Of a DNA stretch of 64,000 nucleotides, positions 43,943 through 53,312 are shown piece after piece; the first letter of the stretch is position 1, and every line of letters starts with the position of its first letter. A program made the position numbers and the translations under genes. Source of the DNA: Cytophagales bacterium (GTDB lineage Bacteria; Bacteroidota; Bacteroidia; Cytophagales; Cytophagaceae); the NCBI GenBank assembly GCA_004294225.1, contig REBA01000023.1, forward strand, positions 1 to 64,000. Direction: 5' to 3'. The notes below the pieces were generated by a model. The model was given only the letters and a program-made list of their open reading frames with translations, searched no databases and was not told the origin of the DNA.

Positions 43943-45943
43943 ATGTGTGGAATTGCTGGAATTGTGGATTTAAATGGAAATCTACAAGAACTGAAATCAA
44001 ATTTGATAAAAATGGCTCAAATGCTTCGGCATAGAGGACCAGACGATGAAGGTTTTTTTTACAGCAACCCTAACAATTTTAGTACCGAAGGAGGTAATGA
44101 CACACCAAAAGATTGTTACAGAAGCCAATTGCTCTATGCTCCTAAAGAGAGTCTTAATAATATTAACAAAGCCCAAATTGGCTTAGCTCACAGAAGACTT
44201 AGCATTATAGATTTGAACCCTTCTGGTCATCAGCCGATGTGCAATGATAATCAAAACCTTTGGTTGGTTTTCAACGGTGAGATTTATAATTATGAAAGCA
44301 TAAAATCTAAACTAATTTCTTTTGGTTATAATTTTGTTTCCAACTCTGATTCTGAAGTAGTGCTAAAAGCATTCGAACATTGGGGTAAAGATTGTGTTCA
44401 TCATTTCAATGGTATGTGGGCACTGGCTATTTATAATAGACTTGAGCAAACCCTATTCTGCTCAAGAGACAGATTTGGTGTAAAACCATTTTATTATATC
44501 TACCATAACCATTTATTTGCATTTGCTTCAGAACAAAAGGCACTTCTACATTTATTAAAAAATGAATCAAAAATAAATCGAGCAGCGGCTTTTCAATATT
44601 TAGTTCTTGGCACAAGCGAACAAAATGAAAAAGGGCTTTTTGAAAAAATTTTAGAATTACAACCATCCCATCAATTAGAACTTGATTTAAAAAGAAATCA
44701 ATTAAAAAAACACCAATATTATCAATTAAAGTACCTAGCTGATTGGGAGGATTTTTCAGAGACAAAGTTTCAAAATTATTCCGCCCAATTAAACCATCTC
44801 CTTACAGAATCTATAAGATTAAGATTACATTCTGATGTCGCACTGGGAACCTGCTTGAGTGGTGGCTTAGACAGCTCAAGCATTGTTTGCATCACTGATA
44901 AGCTCCTTAAAGAAAATCCATTGCAACAGGTCGGTAATCGGCAATCATTATTCACTTCTGTTTTTTTGAATCAAAAAATTGATGAGTCCAATTGGGCGAA
45001 GATAATTGCCGAGAAAACTCATGCAAAGTGGTATCAAGTTGAACCCACTCCAGAGGAGATGATTCAAGAGTTTGAAGATTTGACCTACAGTCAGGATATT
45101 CCTATTTTGAGCTCTAGTACTTATGCTCAATACAAGGTAATGCAAAAGGTAAACCAACAAGGAATAAAAGTAACACTAGATGGTCAAGGGGCAGATGAAT
45201 TGTTTGCAGGGTATGACCCACATTATACTGCTTTTTTTTATGAAAACATTAAAAATAAAAAATGGAGAGAAACATTTCTAAATCTAAAAAACATAGGAAC
45301 ACAATTCGCAAACCCTAAGTATGTTCTAAATGTGCCCCTGAAACATTCAGCAACGCTGTTATTCCCCCATTTTATTAAAACTAATGGATATAGGAAATTC
45401 AATAAAGAATATAAATTTATTAGTAATGAATTATGGACTCAAAATAAAGAAGAACTAAATCTACTTAACAATAAATTTAGCTATAATCTGAACCAGAAAC
45501 TTCACAAAGAATTTACTGGCCACCAACTAAAAGTTTTGTTAAGAACAGGAGACCGGAATTCAATGAGATTTTCAGTAGAATCGAGAGTCCCCTTCTCTGA
45601 TGATTTACCGCTTATTGAAACTGTTTTTCAAATTCCATCAAGTTATAAAATTAGAAACAACCAAAGTAAGTACTTATTAAGGCAAGCAATGAAAGATTTA
45701 CTTCCCAAAGCAATATTTAATAGAAACGACAAACAAGGTTTTTCCACCCCTGAGTTTCTATGGCTAAAAACAAACAAAAACTACTTCAAACAATACATTA
45801 CCAATGACCTTTCTGAATTTATCCATGTAAAGCCACTGCTTAATAAATGGGATTCAACCATTGACCGACTAAACCCCAATAATACCAACCGATTGTTCAG
45901 AATCATTCAATTTGCTGCATGGAAAAAAGTATTCAATCTCTAA
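43943..45943 (+). CDS. asnB: Asparagine synthase (glutamine-hydrolysing)
   Basis: This 666-residue enzyme has an N-terminal class II glutaminase domain with nucleophile C2 (MCGIAGIVDLNG), MLRHRGPDDEGF, the LAHRRLSIIDL and VFNGEIYNY segments, and a C-terminal synthetase domain with the PP-loop S306-GGLDSS. It makes asparagine from aspartate, glutamine and ATP, or an amide in glycan modification. Being divergent from a flippase gene leaves the second possibility open. The last 25 bases overlap the next gene in another frame. Confidence 0.93.
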   Translation: MCGIAGIVDLNGNLQELKSNLIKMAQMLRHRGPDDEGFFYSNPNNFSTEGGNDTPKDCYRSQLLYAPKESLNNINKAQIGLAHRRLSIIDLNPSGHQPMCNDNQNLWLVFNGEIYNYESIKSKLISFGYNFVSNSDSEVVLKAFEHWGKDCVHHFNGMWALAIYNRLEQTLFCSRDRFGVKPFYYIYHNHLFAFASEQKALLHLLKNESKINRAAAFQYLVLGTSEQNEKGLFEKILELQPSHQLELDLKRNQLKKHQYYQLKYLADWEDFSETKFQNYSAQLNHLLTESIRLRLHSDVALGTCLSGGLDSSSIVCITDKLLKENPLQQVGNRQSLFTSVFLNQKIDESNWAKIIAEKTHAKWYQVEPTPEEMIQEFEDLTYSQDIPILSSSTYAQYKVMQKVNQQGIKVTLDGQGADELFAGYDPHYTAFFYENIKNKKWRETFLNLKNIGTQFANPKYVLNVPLKHSATLLFPHFIKTNGYRKFNKEYKFISNELWTQNKEELNLLNNKFSYNLNQKLHKEFTGHQLKVLLRTGDRNSMRFSVESRVPFSDDLPLIETVFQIPSSYKIRNNQSKYLLRQAMKDLLPKAIFNRNDKQGFSTPEFLWLKTNKNYFKQYITNDLSEFIHVKPLLNKWDSTIDRLNPNNTNRLFRIIQFAAWKKVFNL

Positions 45944-47064
45944 GCTATAAGCTAATTCTATTATTTATTTTTGCTTTTAACTCCCAAAATGCAAAAAGCC
46001 AAAATCTTATTCATAAAGATGAGATAATAAGTCTAGTCATCAAACAAGGGCTTGATAAAATGTATAATTTAGAATTTGAAGAATCTGAAAAGATATTTTT
46101 AGAAATAAAGAAAAAGTATCCCAACAATCCTGCATATGATTTCCTTATGGCGATGAATACATTTATAAAAATGTACACTAATAACACTTATAAAGAAAAA
46201 TCAGCTGAGAACCTAAACTATCTATTAGCTAGCCTTGAAAAAACAAAAAAACTAGATGCCCTGCATCCCAACGACCCAGAAGTTATCTTCTTTTACATGT
46301 CAATTTATAGCTCTATAACATTATACTACAGCCAAAGGAAAGAAACTATAAAAGCAATAAATTTTGCAAAAAAAACCTATGACTTTCTTAGACAAGGCTA
46401 CAATTTAAAAAATCAATACAACGAACTCTATTTTTCAGCAGGAATATATGATTTTTATAGAGAACAATATCCAGAAACCCATCCAGTTTATAAATCTTTC
46501 ATGTGGCTATTTGCTCCTGGAGATAAAATAAAAGCGATAAAAGAACTAGAATACGCCGCCCAAAATGCAGTGCTTACTAAAACAGAAGCTCACTCCTATC
46601 TAACAACTATCTCTATAAAATACCTTTCGAACTACGAAAACGCGGCACACCATGCTTCATACCTTCATAAAAACTACCCCAACAACCTAGTCTATACCAC
46701 TAGAAATATTGAAGCACTTTTGCTGTCAGGGAAATATGAAGAAGCAGAAAAATTGCTTCCACTTATCTCCAATACCAACAAAAAAATTTTTGAGATGGCC
46801 TATCATATATTCAAAGGAATATTACTTGAGAAAAAAGAAAAAAAATATGACCTAGCTCTAGGATACTATGGGAAAGGAATACAATTTTCTAAAGAAGTAG
46901 AATTCCCTGTAAACGATTTCCTTGGTCATGCCTATCTTGGAATTGCCAGAATATTCAAACACCGTGGCGAAATAAAAAGTGCTAAAATATACTTTGAAAA
47001 AACTTTAGAAAAATCAGATTATGTTGCTTTCAAAAAAGAAGCAGAGTCTAATTTAAAACAATAA
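45919..47064 (+). CDS. TPR-repeat exported protein, unknown function
   Basis: This 381-residue protein has a signal peptide (about 1-28, ending AKSQ), then alpha-helical TPR-like repeats through most of the chain. Examples are the segments near residues 35-75, 210-260 and the last 60 (LGHAYLGIARIFKHRGEIKSAKIYFEKTL). No catalytic motif is seen. Its first 25 bases overlap the end of asnB, so it is translated from the same message, but nothing in the sequence links the two functions. Confidence 0.75.
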   Translation: MEKSIQSLSYKLILLFIFAFNSQNAKSQNLIHKDEIISLVIKQGLDKMYNLEFEESEKIFLEIKKKYPNNPAYDFLMAMNTFIKMYTNNTYKEKSAENLNYLLASLEKTKKLDALHPNDPEVIFFYMSIYSSITLYYSQRKETIKAINFAKKTYDFLRQGYNLKNQYNELYFSAGIYDFYREQYPETHPVYKSFMWLFAPGDKIKAIKELEYAAQNAVLTKTEAHSYLTTISIKYLSNYENAAHHASYLHKNYPNNLVYTTRNIEALLLSGKYEEAEKLLPLISNTNKKIFEMAYHIFKGILLEKKEKKYDLALGYYGKGIQFSKEVEFPVNDFLGHAYLGIARIFKHRGEIKSAKIYFEKTLEKSDYVAFKKEAESNLKQ

Positions 47065-47094
47065 TCAAATACAGGTTAATAAGCTATTTTAAAT

Positions 47095-47102
47095 TATTTT
47101 TG
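47095..47102 (+). promoter_or_regulatory. Candidate -7 element for fabG
   Basis: TATTTTTG matches TAnnTTTG 52 bases before the fabG ATG. A -33 TTG is not visible at the normal distance, so confidence is low. Confidence 0.35.
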
Positions 47103-47154
47103 GAGTAACGACTTTAAATTATAAACTTTAATAAAAAAATAAATTTTATCAACA

Positions 47155-47901
47155 ATGGGATTACTAAAAGGGAAAAATGTATTAATTACAGGAGCATCTA
47201 AAGGAATAGGTAAATCAATAGCTATAAGATGTGCCGAAGAAGGTGCTAATATAGGATTTACGTATCTTTCAAGTATAGAAAAAGGAAAAGCTTTAGAAAC
47301 TGAATTACAAAACTTAGGTATAAAAGCAAAAGGATACCAATCTGATGCCTCAAACAGTATAGCGGCAGAAAAACTATTAAATGATTTTATTACTGACTTT
47401 GGTTCTTTAGATGGATTGGTAAATAATGCCGGAATCACCAAAGATGGTCTATTAATGAGAATGACAGAAGAAAATTGGGACGCAGTTATCAATACCAATC
47501 TAAAATCAGTATTTAACCTAACTAAATCAGCCATAAAGCCACTAATGAAACAAAAATATGGCTCAATTGTAAATATCACCTCAGTGGTAGGATTAAAAGG
47601 AAATGCTGGTCAAGCAAACTACGCTGCTTCTAAAGCAGGTATCATAGGCTTCACTAAATCCGTAGCACTAGAACTTGGCTCAAGAAACATTAGAAGCAAT
47701 GCTGTAGCACCAGGATTCATCGAAACAGAAATGACAGAAGTACTAGATCCTAAAGTAATCGAAGGTTGGAAAGAAGGGATACCACTAAAAAAATCTGGTA
47801 ATCCCGCAGATGTAGCAAATGCAGTAGTATTTCTAATTTCAGAATTATCCACTTATATTACAGGTCAAGTAATACAAGTAGATGGTGGTATGCTTACATA
47901 G
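47155..47901 (+). CDS. fabG: 3-oxoacyl-ACP reductase FabG
   Basis: This 248-residue short-chain dehydrogenase has the NADPH motif TGASKGIGKS (13-21), NNAG in the central strand, catalytic S143, Y156 and K160 (YAASK), and the PGFIETEM loop. It reduces 3-oxoacyl-ACP in fatty acid elongation. The full match along the FabG pattern and length support this rather than another SDR. It is followed by an inverted repeat that may terminate the transcript. Confidence 0.94.
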   Translation: MGLLKGKNVLITGASKGIGKSIAIRCAEEGANIGFTYLSSIEKGKALETELQNLGIKAKGYQSDASNSIAAEKLLNDFITDFGSLDGLVNNAGITKDGLLMRMTEENWDAVINTNLKSVFNLTKSAIKPLMKQKYGSIVNITSVVGLKGNAGQANYAASKAGIIGFTKSVALELGSRNIRSNAVAPGFIETEMTEVLDPKVIEGWKEGIPLKKSGNPADVANAVVFLISELSTYITGQVIQVDGGMLT

Positions 47902-47913
47902 TTTTTTTAAACT

Positions 47914-47944
47914 CCCCTTGTTTGAGCTAAACTCTTACAAGGGG
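47914..47944 (+). terminator. Possible terminator after fabG
   Basis: CCCCTTGT pairs with ACAAGGGG across a 15-base loop, starting 13 bases after the stop. There is no T tract after it, so it may be a weak terminator or an operator rather than a classical one. Confidence 0.4.
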
Positions 47945-47969
47945 AATAAACATTTATATTAAATTTATT

Positions 47970-50054
47970 TTGACCTCCTTAAAAGTTATTTGGCAAAATT
48001 CCCCTTGGTACATATTACTGTGTATTCTAATTGCTGCATTTTTCAGCTATCTACTTTACAATAGAAATACTATATGGAATAAGCAAGTCAAGTATTTACT
48101 AGTTACACTAAGATTCAGCACCTTATTGATATTATTTTTACTACTACTCAATCCTTTATTAAAATTACTCAACAATTATCTCGAAAAGCCTATTATAGTA
48201 TTGGCAATAGATAACTCTAAGTCTATTCAAAACACACAAAACAGTGCTTATATAGAAAATATAAAGAAAGAGCTCATAGAGCTCTCCAATGAATTAAAAA
48301 AACTTCCCATCGAATTAAAAATTCATAGCTTTTCAGATAGCACTCAAAATATCGATAAAATACAGTTCAACCATAATACTTCTGATATAAGCCAATTATT
48401 AAAAGAAATCAATTCAAATTACTCCAACAAAAATTTACAAGGGATAATTCTAGCCTCTGACGGTATTTATAACCAAGGTGTAAACCCAAGTTATAATCCT
48501 AGTTCAATACCTAATTATACCATTGGGCTTGGAGATATTGTACCAAAAAAAGATATCCTTATCAAATCCTTATCATTTAATAAAATCTCATTTTTAGGAA
48601 ATAAATTCCCAATAATAGTAGAAATACAGCATTTTGAACTTGAAGGTAAAACTGTTGAAATAAAAATCAAACAAAATAAAAAAACAATTGACAGCAAACG
48701 AATTGAACTAAAAGGAAATAAAAACACTCAATCAATAGAATTCCTTATAGAAGCTGATAAAAAAGGCTATCAACATTACACTATAGAAGTAGATTATTTA
48801 AGCCAAGAAATTACCAAAGAAAACAATATAGCTCATGCCTACATTGAAATATTAGACAACAAAGAAAAAATACTAATCGTTGCAAACAGTCCACATCCAG
48901 ATATTAAAGCCATAAAATCAGCATTAGAAACAAAAGAAAGCAACGAAGTATTTGTATATATTAATGGTATAAATGATTTGATAAAAACCAACTATGATAT
49001 AGTTATTTACTATCAAGTTCCCAGCATTACTCGAACAAACTCTCTAGAATTACAGCAACTCCAAAAAAATAATTTATCGTCAATTTATATAATTGGAAAC
49101 CAAACTAATTTAAATGATTTTAACAACCTAAAAAAAGCAGTAACTATACAAGCTAGAGTTGGGCAAATTGATAACGTTATGCCCTCTTTCAATGAAAAAT
49201 TCGATAAATTTAAAATAAGCCCAGAAGATCAGTCCATAATTAGTGAATACCCTCCATTGATGATTCCCTTCGGAAGTTATCAACTAGACCAAAGTAATAA
49301 CACTGAGGTAATACTATATCAAAAAATAGGGAATACCATTAGCTCCAAGCCATTGCTTATCTTTGAAAATAAATCAGATACAAAAACGGGTATTTTAATC
49401 GGAGAAGGAATCTGGCAGTGGCGTATGACAGAACTACAAGAAACCAATGAGAGTAAAACATTTGATCAATTTATATGTAATTTTATCCAACTAACTTCCA
49501 ATAAAGAAGATAGAAGAAAGTTCAGATGCACAAGCACACAACAAGAATATTCTAGCTTAGAATCAATATTTTTTGAAACAGAAGCATACAACGATATCTA
49601 TGAAAAAATATACAACAATAAAGTTGATTTAAAATTAACCGACGAAAACGACAACACTTATCCATACTCATTTATCAATACAATTCAATCTCCAAAATTC
49701 GAAGTAAAAGGATTAAAACAAGGTGCTTATAAATACGAAGCAACTACCACAATATCTGGTAAACAAGAAAAATATAAAGGAGAATTTATTGTACAAACCA
49801 CAAATTTAGAAGCCCTGAATACTACTGCAGATCACGAAATTTTAAAGATACTCTCCCAAAAAAGCAATGGGCAATTTGTAGCAGAAAATAATATGAAAAA
49901 GATAATTCAAGCTATAAATACAAGGAAATTAACCAACCTCCTCTATCCAATAGAAGATGTTAAAGAAATCATTGAATTTTATTGGATATTTGTACTAATA
50001 ATTTTCCTTATTAGCATTGAGTGGATAATTAGAAAGTATAAAGGAAGTTATTAG
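47970..50054 (+). CDS. VWA-domain inner-membrane protein
   Basis: This 694-residue protein has two N-terminal helices (about 14-30 and 42-66), a periplasmic von Willebrand A-like domain with a MIDAS D81-N-S83-K-S85, several beta domains and a final helix (about 670-690) before IRKYKGSY. The plan resembles BatA/BatB-like and CoxE-like stress or scaffold proteins of Bacteroidota. The best start is TTG at 47970, as no ATG precedes the first helix. It ends tail to tail, 6 bases from the respiratory run. The function is not determined. Confidence 0.75.
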   Translation: MTSLKVIWQNSPWYILLCILIAAFFSYLLYNRNTIWNKQVKYLLVTLRFSTLLILFLLLLNPLLKLLNNYLEKPIIVLAIDNSKSIQNTQNSAYIENIKKELIELSNELKKLPIELKIHSFSDSTQNIDKIQFNHNTSDISQLLKEINSNYSNKNLQGIILASDGIYNQGVNPSYNPSSIPNYTIGLGDIVPKKDILIKSLSFNKISFLGNKFPIIVEIQHFELEGKTVEIKIKQNKKTIDSKRIELKGNKNTQSIEFLIEADKKGYQHYTIEVDYLSQEITKENNIAHAYIEILDNKEKILIVANSPHPDIKAIKSALETKESNEVFVYINGINDLIKTNYDIVIYYQVPSITRTNSLELQQLQKNNLSSIYIIGNQTNLNDFNNLKKAVTIQARVGQIDNVMPSFNEKFDKFKISPEDQSIISEYPPLMIPFGSYQLDQSNNTEVILYQKIGNTISSKPLLIFENKSDTKTGILIGEGIWQWRMTELQETNESKTFDQFICNFIQLTSNKEDRRKFRCTSTQQEYSSLESIFFETEAYNDIYEKIYNNKVDLKLTDENDNTYPYSFINTIQSPKFEVKGLKQGAYKYEATTTISGKQEKYKGEFIVQTTNLEALNTTADHEILKILSQKSNGQFVAENNMKKIIQAINTRKLTNLLYPIEDVKEIIEFYWIFVLIIFLISIEWIIRKYKGSY

Positions 50055-50060
50055 CTTTCA

Positions 50061-50342
50061 CTAAGTAAGTTTTTTCTTCAATACCTTTTCTAAAAAATTA
50101 ACTTTAGCAGTCTCCTTAGTACTTTGTTTGTACCAAAAATAACCAATACCAGCAGCCATTAAATAAGGAATTACCATAAGGTATAAGATGCCAGAATTTA
50201 CCCCTTTACCTTTTCCTTGCTGAGTGTTTGCACTACTTTCTATAGTTGCTCTACACATTGCACATTGAGCATTTGTTTTAGAAATAATAGCAAGTTGAAA
50301 AATAAAGAAAATAAGCAGGAATAAAAATCTATATAACTTCAT
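50061..50342 (-). CDS. Small CxxC membrane protein at the end of the oxidase operon
   Basis: This 93-residue protein has a signal peptide (about 1-25), then C27-A-M-C30-RATIESS directly after the predicted cleavage site, a Gln/Gly/Lys-rich linker, one transmembrane helix (about 50-70; GILYLMVIPYLMAAGIGYFWY) and a basic tail. The CAMC motif places two thiols and a methionine thioether together in the periplasm, which could bind Cu(I). As the last gene of the aa3 oxidase operon, 20 bases after the DUF420 gene, it is a candidate assembly factor. That is inference; I know of no established function for it. Confidence 0.72.
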   Translation of the reverse strand: MKLYRFLFLLIFFIFQLAIISKTNAQCAMCRATIESSANTQQGKGKGVNSGILYLMVIPYLMAAGIGYFWYKQSTKETAKVNFLEKVLKKKLT

Positions 50343-50362
50343 AAATTTAATTGTTTAATTTA

Positions 50363-50893
50363 TTATAGATAATAAGGACTAATCATAAGATATACAACCA
50401 CCCCACTAATGGATACATACATCCAAATTGGGAAAGTATATTTTACTACTTTTTTATGAGAATCAAAATCTGCTCTAAATGCATAAAATAAAGCCATCAA
50501 TACAAATTTAACAACTACTGCAGCCAATATAATGTGTGTAATCAAAAGAAAATAATAAACAAAAGACACTAATCCTTGACCTCCAAATTTAGTTGAAGAA
50601 TTAGATAAATGATAAATAACATAAGAAACCAAAAAAACAGATCCTAAAGAGAATGCACTCAACATCATTTTTTTATGTAATTCTAATTTTCTGTTTTTAA
50701 CAGCTATAAATCCTAAAAACAAAAAAACAGCAGTTAGGAAATTAATAACCGCATTCAAATGAGGTAAATACCTTGTCCAATCGCCCAGATAATACTTGGT
50801 TCTTATCCCCAATAATATTGCTACTACTATTGGAATAAGATAAGATACTATATTAATAACCTTATAATTCAACAGCTTATTCACCGAGTTCAT
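50363..50893 (-). CDS. DUF420 membrane protein, cytochrome oxidase-associated
   Basis: This 176-residue integral membrane protein has about five helices. The segments PHLNAVINFLTAVFLFLGFIAVK, the KKMMLSAF motif, THIILAAVVVKFVLMALFYAFR and the final VKYTFPIWMYVSISGVVVYLM match DUF420, a family found with heme-copper oxidases and related to CtaM-like assembly factors. Conserved histidines lie near the membrane surfaces (PHLN, ELHKK, THII). It overlaps the sco gene by 17 bases. Confidence 0.87.
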   Translation of the reverse strand: MNSVNKLLNYKVINIVSYLIPIVVAILLGIRTKYYLGDWTRYLPHLNAVINFLTAVFLFLGFIAVKNRKLELHKKMMLSAFSLGSVFLVSYVIYHLSNSSTKFGGQGLVSFVYYFLLITHIILAAVVVKFVLMALFYAFRADFDSHKKVVKYTFPIWMYVSISGVVVYLMISPYYL

Positions 50894-51554
50894 ATATTTT
50901 TTGTAATACTTTAATTTCTGCTACCAACCTATCTATTTCTTTTCTATCAGTACCATTATAATAACCTCTTATCCAACCATTTTTATCTACTAACACCACT
51001 TTGTCACTATGAATAAACTCTAATGGTCTTTCTCTATCTTCCATCGCAGTTAAGAAAAAGCTCTTTTGTGCTAAAGAATAAATACTATCTTTCGAACCTG
51101 TAAGAAAAGTCCATTTATTATAAATAACATTTTTTGAGGTCATATGTTTTCTCAAAACACTTGGTTGATCAAATTCAGGATCCACAGTAAAGGAAAGCAA
51201 TTTCACCAAACTATCATTTTCAAATTCTTCTTGAACTCTAATCAATTCATTGGTCATTTTTGGGCAAATTGTTTGGCATCTGGTAAATACAAAATCTACC
51301 ACCAAGATTTTATCTCTAAATTGATTAGAATTAATTAATATAGAATCTTGATTCCACAAGCTAAACTCGGCAATTTTATGGGCTTGGGTAACTTTATAAT
51401 TTTTACTTCCATCAATTTGAACAGAGTCTACTGCAAAAAAAACAGGAAGCTTATAATGGTTGTGAGAAAAAAACTTTAAATTAAAAAAAATCAAAGCTGG
51501 AACTACTAATGCAATCAGTAGAATTCCAGCTTTTAAATATTTCGATGATTTCAT
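50877..51554 (-). CDS. sco: SCO-family copper/thioredoxin-like assembly factor
   Basis: SCO proteins deliver copper to, or reduce, the CuA site of cytochrome c oxidase subunit II. The 225-residue protein has an N-terminal membrane anchor (about 8-27) and a thioredoxin fold facing the periplasm. The copper-ligand motif is C93-QTIC97-P, with the distal H182 in EFIHSDKVVLVDKNG. All three ligands are present. The start codon shares one base with the stop of the subunit IV gene, and the end overlaps DUF420 by 17 bases, so translation is tightly coupled. Confidence 0.95.
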   Translation of the reverse strand: MKSSKYLKAGILLIALVVPALIFFNLKFFSHNHYKLPVFFAVDSVQIDGSKNYKVTQAHKIAEFSLWNQDSILINSNQFRDKILVVDFVFTRCQTICPKMTNELIRVQEEFENDSLVKLLSFTVDPEFDQPSVLRKHMTSKNVIYNKWTFLTGSKDSIYSLAQKSFFLTAMEDRERPLEFIHSDKVVLVDKNGWIRGYYNGTDRKEIDRLVAEIKVLQKIYELGE

Positions 51555-51901
51555 TAGTTAAATATCCATTCCCTGAATTGGAAGACTGAAGTTCCTTCCA
51601 TAAGCAATGCCAATATCAACCACATTATAAATGCAGTAGGAATAACGATTGACCAAATCAAAGTTTTTACTTCATGTTTTAAATGCATAAATTCTGCAAC
51701 GATATAATAGGTTTTCACAAAAGTAAGTAATACAAAAAGCAAAGTTAACCAAGGATTTCTTTGAAAGACACCTGCACAAACGAATTCAACTGCTGTAACG
51801 GCACCTAAAATATAGGTTACTTTTAAAATTTGTTTTACTTTCTGAGGATCTCTAGGAACTATGTTAACTGGGCTAGAATCTGAATGATGATGTGATGACA
51901 T
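51554..51901 (-). CDS. Cytochrome c oxidase subunit IV-like protein
   Basis: This 115-residue membrane protein has a His-rich start (SSHHH), then three helices: about 30-48, 52-70 (LLFVLLTFVKTYYIVAEF) and 78-100. TYYIVAEFMHLKHE matches the prokaryotic COX4/CyoD family. It is a small accessory subunit of the aa3 oxidase and has no cofactor. It sits between the subunit III genes and sco. Confidence 0.9.
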   Translation of the reverse strand: MSSHHHSDSSPVNIVPRDPQKVKQILKVTYILGAVTAVEFVCAGVFQRNPWLTLLFVLLTFVKTYYIVAEFMHLKHEVKTLIWSIVIPTAFIMWLILALLMEGTSVFQFREWIFN

Positions 51902-51932
51902 AATATTAATTTTATATAAATATTGTAATAAA

Positions 51933-52682
51933 TTAAACCAAATAAAAGAATGTAAATACGAATACCCAAACTAAATCTACAAAGTGCCAATATAAACCAA
52001 CTTTTTCAATCATTTCGTAATTTCCAACTTTATCATAAGTACCTAGACATACATTGTAAAAAACAATAATATTTATAAGTACACCACTCAATACGTGAGT
52101 TCCATGAAATCCTGTAATAAAGAAAAATAAATCGGCAAATAATTGAGGGCCGTATTCATTAATATGTAAATTAGCTCCAAAAACCTTTGTGCCATCTAAT
52201 AATGTTCTACCGTGCTCAGAACCTTGAATAAATATTGTCCATTCCCATGCTTGACAGCCTAGAAAAGCAAACCCACCTAAAATTGTCCAAAGCATCCACT
52301 TCTTCACTTCTTCTTTGTCCATTCTATGACCAGCTTCTACCGCTAATACCATAGTAACGCTACTTAAAATTAAAATAAAGGTCATAATTCCCACAAAAAC
52401 CAATGGAGCATCTATATGCCAAAATGGAATGTGAGTAAAAACTTTTTCTGGGATTGGCCAATATAAATCTGAAAATTCAAATTTAAGACCATGTATATTA
52501 GGGTCATATGCACTGTGTGAAAATCTACTGAAACCATAAGTAACTAACAAGCCAGAGAAAGAAATAGCATCTGATAGTAAAAAAAACCACATCATTAGTT
52601 TTCCCCAACTTGCTTTAAGGGGTTCAGCCCCTCCGTTCCAAATGTTTCCTGAGTTTTGATCTAAAGTAGCAGAATGTGCCAT
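51933..52682 (-). CDS. coxC: Cytochrome c oxidase subunit III
   Basis: This 249-residue protein has seven helices as expected. Family motifs are KLMMWFFLLSDAISFSGLL, LGGFAFLGCQAWEWT, and the C-terminal FITGFHGTHVLSGVLINI with GLYWHFVDLVWVFVFTFFY. Subunit III stabilises the proton-uptake side of the oxidase. It is preceded at 52704 by a second, shorter subunit III-like gene, so two copies lie in tandem; the pair is common in Bacteroidota oxidase operons. Confidence 0.95.
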   Translation of the reverse strand: MAHSATLDQNSGNIWNGGAEPLKASWGKLMMWFFLLSDAISFSGLLVTYGFSRFSHSAYDPNIHGLKFEFSDLYWPIPEKVFTHIPFWHIDAPLVFVGIMTFILILSSVTMVLAVEAGHRMDKEEVKKWMLWTILGGFAFLGCQAWEWTIFIQGSEHGRTLLDGTKVFGANLHINEYGPQLFADLFFFITGFHGTHVLSGVLINIIVFYNVCLGTYDKVGNYEMIEKVGLYWHFVDLVWVFVFTFFYLV

Positions 52683-52703
52683 ATTAAAATAAATTTATAA
52701 GAT

Positions 52704-53312
52704 TTAGTTATTTAAAATTAAGAAGCCGAACAAATATATCCAAAGAAAATCAAGAAAATGCCAATAAGTTGCACACATTTCAATCCTGACCATATTTTTA
52801 GAATGTACTTTATATTGAAAACTAGCAACTAGAACAAACAATAGAAAAATAATTCCAGAAACAAGATGTAGAGCGTGTAAACCTGTAAGAACATAAATAA
52901 ATGAACCAGAAGGATTACTAGAACTACCTCCGAAATAAACCCCCATGCTAACTAGTTCTTTCCATGCATAAAACTGTCCTATCACAAATAAAATTCCTAA
53001 AAAAAAGGTGATAGCGATACCAATTTTTAAATTATTAATATTATCTCTCTTTGCAGAGAAATAAGACCATTGCAAAGTTGCAGAACTGAATAAAATAATA
53101 ATAGTATTCACCCACAAAAGAACTGGTAATTCAAATTCTAGCCAATTACCATCTGCCTTCCTTACTATAAAAGCACTAGTGAGTGCACCAAAAATCATAA
53201 TTACAGTGCATATAAACAACCAAAGTGCAAACTTTTTAGGATGCATCGAAAGTGGTCTTTCAGGAAAGTTTGATAAACTTGAATCAGATTTAATATCTAT
53301 AATTTGTCCCAT
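52704..53312 (-). CDS. Second cytochrome c oxidase subunit III-family protein
   Basis: This 202-residue heme-copper oxidase subunit III-like protein lacks the first two helices found in the 249-residue neighbour. It has KKFALWLFICTVIMIFGALTSAF, TLQWSYFSAKRDN, LTGLHALHLVSGIIFLL and the terminal CATYWHFLDFLWIYLFGFLILNN. In the same operon it probably complements the longer subunit. It overlaps ctaB by 16 bases. Confidence 0.92.
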   Translation of the reverse strand: MGQIIDIKSDSSLSNFPERPLSMHPKKFALWLFICTVIMIFGALTSAFIVRKADGNWLEFELPVLLWVNTIIILFSSATLQWSYFSAKRDNINNLKIGIAITFFLGILFVIGQFYAWKELVSMGVYFGGSSSNPSGSFIYVLTGLHALHLVSGIIFLLFVLVASFQYKVHSKNMVRIEMCATYWHFLDFLWIYLFGFLILNN

